Below, piece by piece: positions 15,578 to 23,400 of a stretch of DNA of 27,349 bases. The stretch covers positions 1-27,349 of the forward strand of contig QXWX01000093.1 of the NCBI GenBank assembly GCA_009911175.1. Reading direction: 5' to 3'. The position numbers and the translations under genes were made by a program. Each line of letters starts with the position of its first letter. Position 1 is the first letter of the stretch. This stretch comes from Lachnospiraceae bacterium. GTDB lineage: Bacteria; Bacillota_A; Clostridia; Lachnospirales; Lachnospiraceae. The notes beneath the pieces were generated by a model. The model was not told the DNA's origin, did no database searches, and worked only from the letters and a program-made list of their open reading frames with translations.

Positions 15578-16144
15578 TTACGCTAAAAAATCATCATCGG
15601 AATCAGTTGCGAAATCATCCTCTGCACGGCTCTTTCCGCCAAGCGGCTCTTCGTCCTTCATCTTCTGAAGATTGTTCAGACCGCAGGCAATGCCCTTATT
15701 GCCGTTAGAGTTGAAGGCATAGAAGTTAATGCTGGCACGTCCGTACACACCGCTGTAAACCTCACTGCGGTCAATGATAGGCTGACGGTCTGCATCTACG
15801 ATGCCCGGAGCGGATGAACTGTTGGCATTGACGAAGTAGCTGTTGGCATAGGCTTCATCATCGGGTCTTTCAAGATCGCCGTCACGAAGCGGAGTCTTGA
15901 GGATGGAAAGTGCAGGCACGGTCTTGCCATTGCCCTTCAGCTTGGACTGCCCTTCTTCATAAGCTGACTGGATAGCCGCCTTCATTTTGTTGACCGTTGT
16001 GGTATCGTCCTTGGGAATGATAAGGCTCACGCTGAACTTCGGTGTGCCTCCATTAATTGATTTTGCTTCCCATACGTTCGCATAAGACCAGCGAGTATTT
16101 ACTCCTGTGATAACCTTGGTAGGGTTGGTATAATTCTTTGACAT
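15578..16144 (-). CDS. DUF2815 phage protein (probable single-strand DNA-binding protein)
   Basis: A 188-residue protein starting MSKNYTNPTKVITGVNTRWSY. The beta-rich core (KFSVSLIIPKDD, then the tail FYAFNSNGNKGIACGLNNLQKM) and the very acidic C-terminus (DSDDDFLA) are the pattern of DUF2815, often regarded as the single-strand-binding protein of Clostridia and Bacillus phages. The acidic tail is like that of bacterial SSB, which recruits partners. AAGGAGG lies 9 nt before the ATG and only one base separates it from the stop of the DUF2800 gene, so the two are co-translated. It lies in the replication block, between the nuclease and the DNA polymerase. The gene is intact. Confidence 0.85.
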   Translation of the reverse strand: MSKNYTNPTKVITGVNTRWSYANVWEAKSINGGTPKFSVSLIIPKDDTTTVNKMKAAIQSAYEEGQSKLKGNGKTVPALSILKTPLRDGDLERPDDEAYANSYFVNANSSSAPGIVDADRQPIIDRSEVYSGVYGRASINFYAFNSNGNKGIACGLNNLQKMKDEEPLGGKSRAEDDFATDSDDDFLA

Positions 16145-16145
16145 A

Positions 16146-17333
16146 TTAATTTTCCTCCTTAAAATCGTCTGCCGCTTCTGCGGCTTTACTGTTATTCATA
16201 GCCGGACGCTTGTCCGACATAGGCACTAAAGTTGGCTTGCCCTGCGGTTTTTCGATAAACCCGGAGAGCAGTTCTTCAAATCTCGTCCTGCCGAGCAGTT
16301 TGGTCATTGCCGTAACACCCAGAACCTTATGTTCATACGGGTCATATCCCGCATCCTTAACCGTATCTGCCACGGCGGTTTCATTGACATATTTCCTGTT
16401 GGAGCGTCCTTCGACAATCTTCCAGTCTTTCCACTCCTTGCCGCTGACTGCCTGCTGCAGAGCGTATTCCTTGATATCGCCCGCCCAAGATACCAGTGCG
16501 TCTACTTTTGAAAGGATGGCCTCTATCTCATCATCTTCAAGGGTGGAAGGCATCTCAAAATCGTAACGCGCAAGTTCAAGGTTGTATTCGGCTCTCTTGC
16601 GGCAGGTGGCTTTTACCTTACAGAACTGGCAGTGATCTCCGGCTTTGTATTCTCCCTCGCCCTTTGCCGCCAGCTGTGCAGTAGGGCAAAGCACTTCATC
16701 TGCCCATTTCAGAAGTTCATCCTTGGAGATGGTGTATGTGCTGACACTGTCCCTTCTCGGCTGGAAGATCGTCATGGACACCGAATCAATATCGTAGATT
16801 CCGTCAAACAGCTGTAAGGCTCCCAATGCGTAGCACATCATCTGCGGATTCTTTTCTGCTTCCACCAGAATGCCGACACCATATTTGAAATCAATTACGG
16901 TAAGAGTTTCATCTGATACGATGACACAGTCCCCAGTACCAAATCCCTCTGGCACCCATCTGGAAAAATCGAGATGCTGTTCAATCAGAACAATGGGGTC
17001 TTTGCACTTTTCCTTTGCCGCCTCCAGCTGCTCCATCACATACTGGGCATACATATCGGAGCAGTCTGCCATTTCCTCATCGAAATACTGCAAATTCTCT
17101 GTAGGATCTTTTGACTTCTGTCCCAGTGCGGTTTTCAGCTTATGTTCGCAAAGGCTGTGGGCATCGGTACCCTGCATGGCAAACTCACTGGCTGTATCTC
17201 CTGCCTTAGAACAGAGCAGAGCCGAGGGCGGACATTCCAGCCACCTGTGACTGGAAGATGCTGATAATACTGCGTGGCCCAGGCCAGCCTCTCTTGTACC
17301 TGCGGTGCAATTCACCTTCTGTTTATCCGGCAT
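16146..17333 (-). CDS. DUF2800 PD-(D/E)xK nuclease with a probable Fe-S cluster
   Basis: A 395-residue protein. LSASSSHRWLECPPS (23-37) is the usual beginning of RecB/Cas4-like nucleases. The catalytic core is EGFGTGDCVIV with Asp135, then LTVIDFKYG with the D-F-K (148-150) and a Gln in the next helix (NPQMMCYALG). Cys238 and Cys244 follow Cys235 in CQFCKVKATC, and Cys34 or Cys41 near the N-terminus could complete an iron-sulfur cluster as in AddB. These proteins are thought to process DNA ends in phage recombination and replication, together with the DUF2815 protein that follows. I start at the ATG at 17333, which has GGAGG 9 nt upstream and overlaps the previous gene by 11 nt; the frame stays open to 17357. 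Function is inferred from motifs. Confidence 0.85.
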   Translation of the reverse strand: MPDKQKVNCTAGTREAGLGHAVLSASSSHRWLECPPSALLCSKAGDTASEFAMQGTDAHSLCEHKLKTALGQKSKDPTENLQYFDEEMADCSDMYAQYVMEQLEAAKEKCKDPIVLIEQHLDFSRWVPEGFGTGDCVIVSDETLTVIDFKYGVGILVEAEKNPQMMCYALGALQLFDGIYDIDSVSMTIFQPRRDSVSTYTISKDELLKWADEVLCPTAQLAAKGEGEYKAGDHCQFCKVKATCRKRAEYNLELARYDFEMPSTLEDDEIEAILSKVDALVSWAGDIKEYALQQAVSGKEWKDWKIVEGRSNRKYVNETAVADTVKDAGYDPYEHKVLGVTAMTKLLGRTRFEELLSGFIEKPQGKPTLVPMSDKRPAMNNSKAAEAADDFKEEN

Positions 17334-17691
17334 TGCCAAGCACCTCCACTTCCGCAAGCAGTGCTTTGTATTCTGCCGGATCTACCTCGGACAGCTTGTC
17401 TGCACCATGCTTTGTGAGGATTGCCTTGACCTCTGCCGTAAAACCTTTGCGGGATTTATCCGCACACACGGCTCTGACATCTTCCAGAGTAAGTGGCTTT
17501 TCTTCCTTTGGCTGCGGTTCCGGCTTAGGCTCCTCGGCTGTCTTTTTCTTCGGTGCAGCTTTTTTTGCAGGTGCTTTTTCTTCTGCTGTACCGCTGAACA
17601 TATCAGCCAGCCCCTCCGAAATGCCAATCAAGGCTTCTCCGCATTTTTTGAGTTCAAGGGCGAGCATGGACAATTCGCTTACTTTTCCCAT
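17323..17691 (-). CDS. phage early protein with Lys/Pro/Ala-rich linker
   Basis: A 122-residue protein. Residues 1-35 form a helix (ELSMLALELKKCGEALIGISEGLADMF), then a low-complexity linker rich in Lys, Ala, Pro and Glu (about 38-67), then a compact C-terminal domain (LTLEDVRAVCADKSRKGF to AEYKALLAEVEVLG) that looks like an HeH/SAP-like helical fold. GGAGG lies 8 nt before the ATG. It overlaps the neighbouring genes on both sides, as in a coupled early operon. No specific function is recognised; a DNA-binding or scaffold role is only a guess. Confidence 0.65.
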   Translation of the reverse strand: MGKVSELSMLALELKKCGEALIGISEGLADMFSGTAEEKAPAKKAAPKKKTAEEPKPEPQPKEEKPLTLEDVRAVCADKSRKGFTAEVKAILTKHGADKLSEVDPAEYKALLAEVEVLGNAG

Positions 17692-17854
17692 TCGGACTTC
17701 CTCCTTCCATATTCACTTTTTCTCCGCCGCTGACTACAGAAAGCCTGTCAGCGATTCGTCTTGACACGACACTGATTGCGATAAGCACATCAGATAACTC
17801 ACGGTCGATTTCCTGACTGCTGCCGCCCGTGCCTGTCCTGCATCGGTTTGTCAT
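17654..17854 (-). CDS. 66-residue early protein behind a regulated leader
   Basis: A 66-residue protein starting MTNRCRTGTGGSSQEIDREL. The middle (SDVLIAISVVSRRIADRLSVV) is an amphipathic helix; the C-terminus is basic and glycine-rich. No family is recognised. The ATG at 17854 sits at the end of an 85-nt leader (17852-17936) conserved with that of rha; upstream of it an open frame to 17974 reads through the leader and is not counted as coding. It overlaps the next gene by 38 nt. As the first gene after a terminator it probably starts a new transcript or is the target of antitermination. Confidence 0.5.
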   Translation of the reverse strand: MTNRCRTGTGGSSQEIDRELSDVLIAISVVSRRIADRLSVVSGGEKVNMEGGSPNGKSKRIVHARP

Positions 17855-17936
17855 ACATTTACCGTCCTTTCCGAGGTGCTTTGTTTGCCCCTCTGAGAGT
17901 GAAAGGACATCCCCGGCTGTTTTAAGAACCGCAATT
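17852..17936 (-). promoter_or_regulatory. conserved leader, copy 2: hairpin pairing the ribosome-binding site
   Basis: The second copy of the leader found before rha, the same length from CGGTTCTTAAA to the start codon (76 nt). GTCCTTTC (17901-17908) pairs with GAAAGGAC (17864-17871) over 8 of 8 positions, covering the ribosome-binding site. An inner stem is formed by 17887-17893 with 17873-17879 (one mismatch). Compared with copy 1 the outer stem keeps pairing, and the inner stems differ in sequence but both form. Confidence 0.55.
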
Positions 17937-17940
17937 TCAG

Positions 17941-17988
17941 AAAAAATATAAAAACCTGCTCCACCACATACCACTGTGATAGAGCAGG
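17941..17988 (-). terminator. rho-independent terminator after the sigma-like regulator gene
   Basis: On the minus strand CCTGCTC (17982-17988) pairs with GAGCAGG (17955-17961), extended inwards by partly paired TATCAC/GTGGTG, and is followed by a T-rich tail (TTTTTATATTTTTT). It lies 16 nt after the stop at 18004 and separates the regulator transcript from the rest of the early operon. Confidence 0.75.
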
Positions 17989-18003
17989 CAAGGAAACTAT
18001 TTC

Positions 18004-18522
18004 TTATTTATAATCCTGCAGGCGGGTGCGGAGCTTCAGCAGAATTCTCTGCTTGCGCTTGCCGACCCCACGCTGGCTCATGCCGACAGCTTGTCCGATT
18101 TCCGCTTCACTATGATTTGTGCTGTACATCTCCATAATGGTACGGTCGATTTCTTCCAGCTCATCAAGAGCCTTGTATAACTCATCAATCATAATCTGCT
18201 TCATAACATCAGCTTCAAGGTCAGAAGCATCAGCGGCCTCATACTCGGTTTCCTCGTACATCTTATCCAGCGATGCCATAGGCTCCTGTCTTTGCTGGCG
18301 CTTGTCCTCACGCCAAAGAGGACGCATATATTCGTAATACTGCTCCTCTGTTACGGGAATCATAATGACCTTCTTAGGTTTGTTTCCGATTCTCGTCCAT
18401 ACCACATCCTCTGGATTGATACAGAAATCCTTGATGGTTTCCGCTGTTACTTCCATTGGAATGTAGTGCTGCTTTGTCTCTCTGTTTTCGTTGTTTGCCT
18501 GTGTATTTTCAAATTTGTCCAT
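18004..18522 (-). CDS. sigma-70 region-4-like regulator of the early operon
   Basis: A 172-residue protein. The first half (MDKFENTQANNE to about residue 85) is polar with the stretch VIMIPVTEEQYYEYMRPLW; the C-terminal half is helical and ends in a region-4-type helix-turn-helix: ALDELEEIDRTIMEMYSTNHSEAEIGQAVGMSQRGVGKRKQRIL. This is the usual form of small sigma-like activators in the left part of Clostridia prophages and integrative elements. The ATG at 18522 has GGAGG 9 nt upstream; the frame is open to 18609. The gene lies between two strong terminators, with its own promoter and a structured leader upstream (18523-18743). Which promoters it controls is not known. Confidence 0.75.
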   Translation of the reverse strand: MDKFENTQANNENRETKQHYIPMEVTAETIKDFCINPEDVVWTRIGNKPKKVIMIPVTEEQYYEYMRPLWREDKRQQRQEPMASLDKMYEETEYEAADASDLEADVMKQIMIDELYKALDELEEIDRTIMEMYSTNHSEAEIGQAVGMSQRGVGKRKQRILLKLRTRLQDYK

Positions 18523-18707
18523 CTCGTAGACCCTCCTTCGTTCTGAATACCGAAGTGAGAATCCACGCAGGACATCCCATAATAATTGGCCATAAGAATG
18601 AATCCTCACTTCTTAACTGGCCAACCGTCCCAGTGGGTTGACTGATATTTACTTGTGTCCGTTTCGCCGCTCTGGGCACCTGCTCGTCAGCGGGTGAACA
18701 TTGAAAC
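18523..18707 (-). promoter_or_regulatory. structured 5' leader of the sigma-like gene
   Basis: About 185 nt between the promoter at 18715-18743 and the ATG at 18522. Hairpin A pairs 18586-18598 with 18610-18624 (TTGGCCA and TAAGAA arms, 2-nt bulge). Hairpin B pairs GAAGTGAG with CTCACTTC (18552-18559 with 18605-18612). B uses bases of A, so the two cannot form fully at the same time. I cannot assign a known riboswitch class. An 80-codon open frame across this stretch is not called. Confidence 0.45.
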
Positions 18708-18714
18708 GGGATTT

Positions 18715-18743
18715 TATATAAAGCCATGATTGCTCCACGGCAA
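18715..18743 (-). promoter_or_regulatory. candidate promoter of the sigma-like gene
   Basis: Minus strand TTGCCG (18738-18743), 17 bp, TATATA (18715-18720), i.e. 4 of 6 matches in each hexamer at the best spacing. It lies just downstream of a strong terminator, where a new start would be needed. Confidence 0.45.
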
Positions 18744-18762
18744 TATATCATTTTGTGGTAAC

Positions 18763-18810
18763 AAAAAAAGCCGGATGATCACAAAACTTTCGTTTCGTAA
18801 ATCATCCGGC
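18763..18810 (-). terminator. strong rho-independent terminator after the zinc-ribbon gene
   Basis: On the minus strand GCCGGATGAT (18801-18810) pairs perfectly with ATCATCCGGC (18770-18779), with an inner stem CGAAAC-GAAA-GTTTTG, followed by seven T (18763-18769). It ends the transcript of the gene at 18873-19058. The 60 bp between the stop and this hairpin hold only a small TATCTA/TAGATA inverted repeat. Confidence 0.85.
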
Positions 18811-18872
18811 CATTTGGTAGCTCATATTTGGCTCCGTTGCTCGGTATGGTTAACGCCGCTTTATCTATTTTC

Positions 18873-19058
18873 TTAGATAGCCTTACTATAATAATTGTTC
18901 TTTTCCTTAGAATTACCTAACCTCGAATCTGCAACACAAGGCACCTTTATAAACTTGTGGCAATTCGGACATTTCAATTCTATCTCAATATGCTCCTTGG
19001 GCAACCTTGAAATGTCAAAGGCTCTTTTCCCACAGCAAGGACATTTCATCTTATTCAT
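18873..19058 (-). CDS. small zinc-ribbon protein (Com/Cys-rich type), first early gene
   Basis: A 61-residue protein starting MNKMKCPCCGKRAFDISRL. It has CPCC (6-9) and CPNC (30-33) as a two-knuckle zinc ribbon, with IEIELKCPNCHKFIKVPC between and after; the tail is polar. It is similar in layout to phage Com-like and cysteine-rich KTR proteins, which bind nucleic acid or have no assigned role. GGAGG lies 7 nt before the ATG, inside an 11-codon leader frame that ends across this start codon. A repressor operator lies 54-73 nt upstream and a strong terminator follows, so it is probably the first gene turned on when the repressor is removed. Confidence 0.7.
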   Translation of the reverse strand: MNKMKCPCCGKRAFDISRLPKEHIEIELKCPNCHKFIKVPCVADSRLGNSKEKNNYYSKAI

Positions 19059-19086
19059 ATGGCATCCTCCTTTCCTGCTTAGTCAT
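19051..19086 (-). CDS. possible 11-codon leader ORF before the zinc-ribbon gene
   Basis: ATG at 19086 with AAGGAGG 8 nt upstream reads MTKQERRMPYE then TAA. It contains the ribosome-binding site of the zinc-ribbon gene and ends 8 nt into that gene, so its translation would affect the next start. The strong Shine-Dalgarno is the only reason to consider it real. Confidence 0.35.
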   Translation of the reverse strand: MTKQERRMPYE

Positions 19087-19111
19087 AGGCACCACCTCCT
19101 TATCGTGATTA

Positions 19112-19131
19112 TGTACGCTTATTTGCGAACA
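19112..19131. promoter_or_regulatory. repressor operator O3, upstream of the early gene
   Basis: TGTACGC-N6-GCGAACA, the same dyad as the two sites at the repressor promoter. It lies 54 bp before the first early gene, where binding would block early transcription. An A/T-rich stretch with TATATT and TATAGA lies beside it (19132-19150) and may be the -10. Confidence 0.65.
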
Positions 19132-19180
19132 TATCTATAAAAATATAAGAGAACCCATCACAGGGAAGAGTCCTCCCATT

Positions 19181-19855
19181 TTACTGGAGCAATAAATCTA
19201 AATCTCTCAATCTTTTTGTCATTGCAGCTTTAGAAACATTAAATACATCCGCCATTTCTTGTACAAATTGTTCCGATACATAAACTGCTGATAAATCCTC
19301 TATCGCCATATTAAGTTTATCTGCCATAAGCATTTTTACGGTAGGGGCTGGCATAATAAGTGCCGCACCTAATCTGTTCGCTTGCCATTCCCGTATATCT
19401 TCATCTGACATAGGAGAACGTTTAGACCAATTTTCAATATGATAAACAGAACAATTCAGTTTTGGTATAGGGCATCCTGGCTTCTGATAATAAAATCTTT
19501 TATGTAGAATCCAGTGAGAACATTCGTGAATGATGGTAAACCTCACACGCCCTTCCACCTCATATTCCAAGACTCTATTATCTATGAAAATATATCCTTT
19601 TTCAACATCAATAGGATATTCTTTTTTTCTTTCATCGTCCCATACCATAAGAACTCCGTCATTAAAACAGGTACAACCTAATGTCAAACCATCTTGAGAA
19701 AGATTTGCAAAATCAATCGTTACTTCAAGGTAAAATTCCGCAAAATGGTCTACATCCATTGCCATTGGCTGTTTTAGCAATTCTCCATCATTATACACAG
19801 ACAAAATCTCAATTGCCTTCTTTTCTAACCGCTCTGGTGTATATTCATGATACAA
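19181..19855 (-). CDS. immA: ImmA/IrrE-type metallopeptidase
   Basis: A 224-residue protein. The zinc-peptidase motif HECSHWILH lies at 110-118 (H-E-x-x-H), with a third ligand expected in EDIREWQANRLGAALIMP (about 152-169), a pattern typical of the ImmA/IrrE family. The C-terminus (SEQFVQEMADVFNVSKAAMTKRLRDL) is a helix-turn-helix-like segment often seen in this family. The start is TTG at 19855, with a G-rich sequence 6 nt upstream and 17 nt after the repressor stop. In ICEBs1 ImmA cleaves the repressor ImmR to trigger induction; the same gene pair here suggests this protein inactivates the repressor encoded just upstream. It belongs to the same leftward transcript. Confidence 0.88.
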   Translation of the reverse strand: MYHEYTPERLEKKAIEILSVYNDGELLKQPMAMDVDHFAEFYLEVTIDFANLSQDGLTLGCTCFNDGVLMVWDDERKKEYPIDVEKGYIFIDNRVLEYEVEGRVRFTIIHECSHWILHKRFYYQKPGCPIPKLNCSVYHIENWSKRSPMSDEDIREWQANRLGAALIMPAPTVKMLMADKLNMAIEDLSAVYVSEQFVQEMADVFNVSKAAMTKRLRDLDLLLQ

Positions 19856-19872
19856 ATTGATGCCCCCAATCC

Positions 19873-20250
19873 TTACTCGCCGATTTTTTTATCAATAAGG
19901 TCGATAACTTCCTGCCACCCCTCATCAGATAACTTTCCATCTCTTGCTCTTCGTAACGCAACTCTGGCAAGGTCTTTTTCCATAATATATTCCGGAAGAT
20001 CAGAAGATACCGTTTTAGTCTTTGCCATTGCAGCTAAATCAAGCATAGAGTTTTTTTCAGTCTCATTCAGTTTAAGGATTTTTGCTATTTCATCCAGTTT
20101 TTTGTCTGGTGGGTAGCGGCGTCCTTTTTCAATATCACTCATATATGCAGGTGCAATGTCTAACTCAGAGGCAAAACCACGAAGTGTAAGCCCCAATGCT
20201 TTACGCCTTTCTTCTATGAATTTTCCAAAAGCCATTTCATTTTCATTCAT
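19873..20250 (-). CDS. XRE-family repressor (ImmR-like)
   Basis: A 125-residue protein. Residues 8-66 form an HTH_3 domain (FIEERRKALGLTLRGFASEL, IAPAYMSDIEKGRRYPP, KKLDEIAKILKL); the remainder is helical and probably contains the dimer region and the site recognised by ImmA. AAAGGGG lies 7 nt before the ATG at 20250; the frame extends to 20289 but that stretch lies in the operator region. Its promoter is a perfect sigma-A consensus and is flanked by two copies of a 20-bp dyad, with a third copy before the early gene, which strongly suggests autoregulation and control of the lysogenic state. Base composition is lower in G+C than the replication genes to the left. Confidence 0.88.
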   Translation of the reverse strand: MNENEMAFGKFIEERRKALGLTLRGFASELDIAPAYMSDIEKGRRYPPDKKLDEIAKILKLNETEKNSMLDLAAMAKTKTVSSDLPEYIMEKDLARVALRRARDGKLSDEGWQEVIDLIDKKIGE

Positions 20251-20276
20251 AGCGATACCCCTTTCTAAAGTTATTA

Positions 20277-20296
20277 TGTTCGCTAACATGAGTACA
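20277..20296. promoter_or_regulatory. repressor operator O1
   Basis: TGTTCGCTAACATGAGTACA, an imperfect dyad TGTTCGC-N6-GAGTACA, overlapping the edge of the -10 and the probable transcription start of the repressor gene. Binding here would give negative autoregulation. Confidence 0.65.
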
Positions 20297-20324
20297 TTAT
20301 ATTCGATTCCTTTTTATTTGTCAA
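20296..20324 (-). promoter_or_regulatory. consensus promoter of the repressor gene
   Basis: Minus strand TTGACA (20319-20324), 17 bp, TATAAT (20296-20301): a perfect match to the sigma-A consensus, about 45 nt before the repressor ATG. It lies between operators O1 and O2. Confidence 0.9.
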
Positions 20325-20330
20325 TATGCT

Positions 20331-20350
20331 TGTACGCATTTTAGCGAACA
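20331..20350. promoter_or_regulatory. repressor operator O2
   Basis: TGTACGCATTTTAGCGAACA, a dyad TGTACGC-N6-GCGAACA, just upstream of the -35 of the repressor promoter. It matches O3 in both arms. Confidence 0.65.
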
Positions 20351-20365
20351 TTCATAAATTATTTA

Positions 20366-20403
20366 CATAAAATGAAGCAGCGATTATTTAAAACCACTGC
20401 TCC
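20366..20403 (-). terminator. probable terminator of hsdR
   Basis: On the minus strand GGAGCAGTG (20395-20403) pairs with CGCTGCTTC (20374-20382) with two G-T pairs, followed by ATTTTATG. It lies 13 nt after the hsdR stop and before the repressor operators. Confidence 0.55.
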
Positions 20404-20415
20404 AATAGGGTAATA

Positions 20416-23400
20416 CTATATTTTTGAAAGTCTTTCATGCACAAGAGGAAGCAATATTTTATCCACTTCCTTACGGAATTCCTCATCCTCCAAATACTTC
20501 TCGCAGAACTCTTGGTTCTTGGTCATTCGTCCCAACACGACATCCATGATATTTTCATCATAGATAATCTTAAACAAATCCAAGGTATTCTTCGAGCGCA
20601 AAATCATCTCTTGATTCGCAGACATATCCTGCACCAACTGTTCCAAAACCTTATCCATTTCGGTAAAGTTTGTACCCAATCGTTCATTCAGACTTTTGAT
20701 GATTTCCGACAATTTGTCTTTCTCGTCTTCCAAGGGCAACCCAGTCCCCGAAGTTTTATTATTCAGTACACCTTCCTCATCATCCAGCTTAATAGAACCT
20801 TCATATGCTTTTTGTACACGATAATATTGAAGACTAACATCGCTGTCCAGATTTGGTACGTGTTCGCCACCATCCTTTGGCAGCTTTCTCAGCAGACATT
20901 TTGCAAAAGCATAGAACTTATGCAGATTCTCATCACCAAGGCTAATAATATGCGTGAGGAATGCATAAAGCCTGATGAACTTCGTAAGAGATGATTTGAA
21001 ATCCAATTTGTCCTGTTTATCATCTAATGCTTTATATCTGTCCACAACCGGGTCTACAAAAGAATTAAGTTTACCTAAGTCGATATTGCCTTGCTTTTTT
21101 CTTTCCTTAAAGAAAACTTTTGCAAAAGCATCGATTTCCTTATCAGTATAAAGCATGAAGCTATCCAGAACATTTTTTACATCATAAATCACATTCGGGT
21201 CTGTTGTCTCTGCAACCGTAGTAGAAACATAATAGTCCTGAAAGGCTTTTGCAATTTCCTCACGGGTATTCACAAAATCCAATACAAAGGTATCGATTTT
21301 ACCCGGGCAAGTGCGGTTGATACGAGAGAGTGTCTGTACCGCTTTTACACCAGACAACTTCTTATCCACATACATGGTATGTAATAGTGGCTGGTCAAAT
21401 CCCGTCTGATACTTCTCAGCTACAAGCAACAATTGATATTCCGCAGACTCGAATTTCTCCGGCAGCTGACTTTCAGGAATATTGTTGATATTTTCTTCTG
21501 TATACTCCTTGATTTCCCCAGTAATATTATCTTTTACCGTGCCTGAGAATGCAACCAGAACACCCAAATCTGTATATCCCATCTTCTTGATATACTTCAA
21601 AAACTCAAAGTAATATCGAACTGCATGAAGGCGAGATCCCGTTACCAGCATCGCCTTCGCACGACCGCCTATACGGTTCTTTACCTGACTGCGAAAATGC
21701 TCGATGATAATCTCTGTCTTCTGAGCGAGATTATGTGGATGCAAACTCATGTATTTGCCAAGAGCCTTATTTGCCTGTCCTTTTCCATACAGCGGGTCAT
21801 CAGAGATTTTCTTTCCCAATTGAAAGTAAGTCTTATAAGTGGTGTAGTTTTCAAGGACATCAAAAATGAATCCCTCTTCAATTGCCTGTTTCATACTGTA
21901 AACATGACAAGGCTCTGGTTTTCCGTTTGCACCTTTTCTTCCGAAGATTTCCAAAGTTTTCTGCTTTGGAGTGGCTGTGAATGCAAAGAATGATAAATTC
22001 TTCTGCTGACCGTGTGCGGCCATTTCTGCCTTGATTTCATCAGCTAATTCTTCATCTGCATCCTGTTCTTCTGCTTCTATCTTTGACTCTTCCAAAGCAA
22101 ATGCATGAAGCCTCTTTTCTACTGCATCTTCGCCCTGATCAGATATATCTGCAAGCACTTCTTTCAATCGCTCACTTGCTTTACCGCTTTGGGAAGAATG
22201 CGCCTCATCCACAATAATTGCAAAACGCTTTCCATCTGTTGCTACCTTTTGTACATCTACAAATGGGAATTTCTGCAATGTACAGATAATGATTCTCTCA
22301 CCCTTTTCCAATGCCGTGGTCAGTTGACGTGCATTCTTATCCACACGCATAACAACTCCGGCTTTATGTTCCATATTAAAGATATCACGCTGCAGTTGCT
22401 TATCTAACACTTTACGGTCTGTAATTACGATAATGCTGTGAAATACCACTTCGTCATTGGCATCATGCAAGTTTTCCAAATGGTGAGCAAGCCATGCAAT
22501 AGAGTTTGACTTGCCGGAACCTGCTGAATGTTGAATCAGATAATTACCTCCGCATCCATTTTCGTAAACCTGTGAAATCAAGTATCTAACAGCATCCAGC
22601 TGATGATAACGAGGGAATATCAGCTTTTCTTTACCTGTATTCTCGTCCTTTTTCAATTGAACGAATCGATGCAGGATATCAAGCAAACTGTCTTTCTGCA
22701 ATATCTTCTTCCAAAGATATGAAGTACGATAATCACCACGAGTCGGTGGATTTCCTGCTCCATTGTTGTAACCTCTGTTAAACGGAATAAACACTGTATC
22801 CAATTTCTGCAGCTTAGTAGTCATCCACACCTCTTCTGTATCCACTGCGAAATGGACTAATGCTCTTTTCTTAAAAGACAGCAATGCTTCACGCGGATTT
22901 CTGTCATTCTGATACTGTGCAATTGCATTTTTATAAGTCTGCTCAGTAAGTGGATTTTTCAACTCTATCGTAATAATCGGCAGTCCATTCAGAAAAATTA
23001 CAGAATCTATGGAATTCTCATTTGCTTCACTATATTTCACTTGTCTGGTAATCTGCAATACATTCTTTTCATATAAAGCGGTTGCGGACTTATTCATGCC
23101 GCTGCCCGGTTTGAAAAAAGCAAGACGAACCTCAACACCCAAATCTGTAATACCGTGGCGAAGCACATCAATCATTCCACGATTGTTCAATTCATCGTTT
23201 AATCGCTTAATAAAGCCTTCTTCCACATCGGCTCCATGCCTTTTACACAGGTCATTCCATTTGCCCGGCTGCGTATCCTTCACAAAAGCAATCACTGCTT
23301 TTTTATCCATCGCCATTTTACGATCAAAATTTGCAGAATTTCCTTTTACATATTTCTCCGACTTTTTCCCGGTCGAAGTAAGGCAGTATTCGATTTCTTC

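Noticed and set aside
17855..17974. N-terminal extension of the 66-residue gene into the upstream leader
   Set aside because: The extension reads through the conserved leader and the terminator; the same leader before rha is not open in the rha frame. The start at 17854 has a suitable distance to AAAGGA.
18509..18751. An 80-codon open frame on the minus strand (MALYKIPFQ...) across the leader of the sigma-like gene
   Set aside because: It overlaps the start of the sigma-like gene and has only a weak GGAG upstream; the stretch is better explained as promoter and structured leader. Low certainty: similar frames are sometimes annotated as hypothetical proteins.
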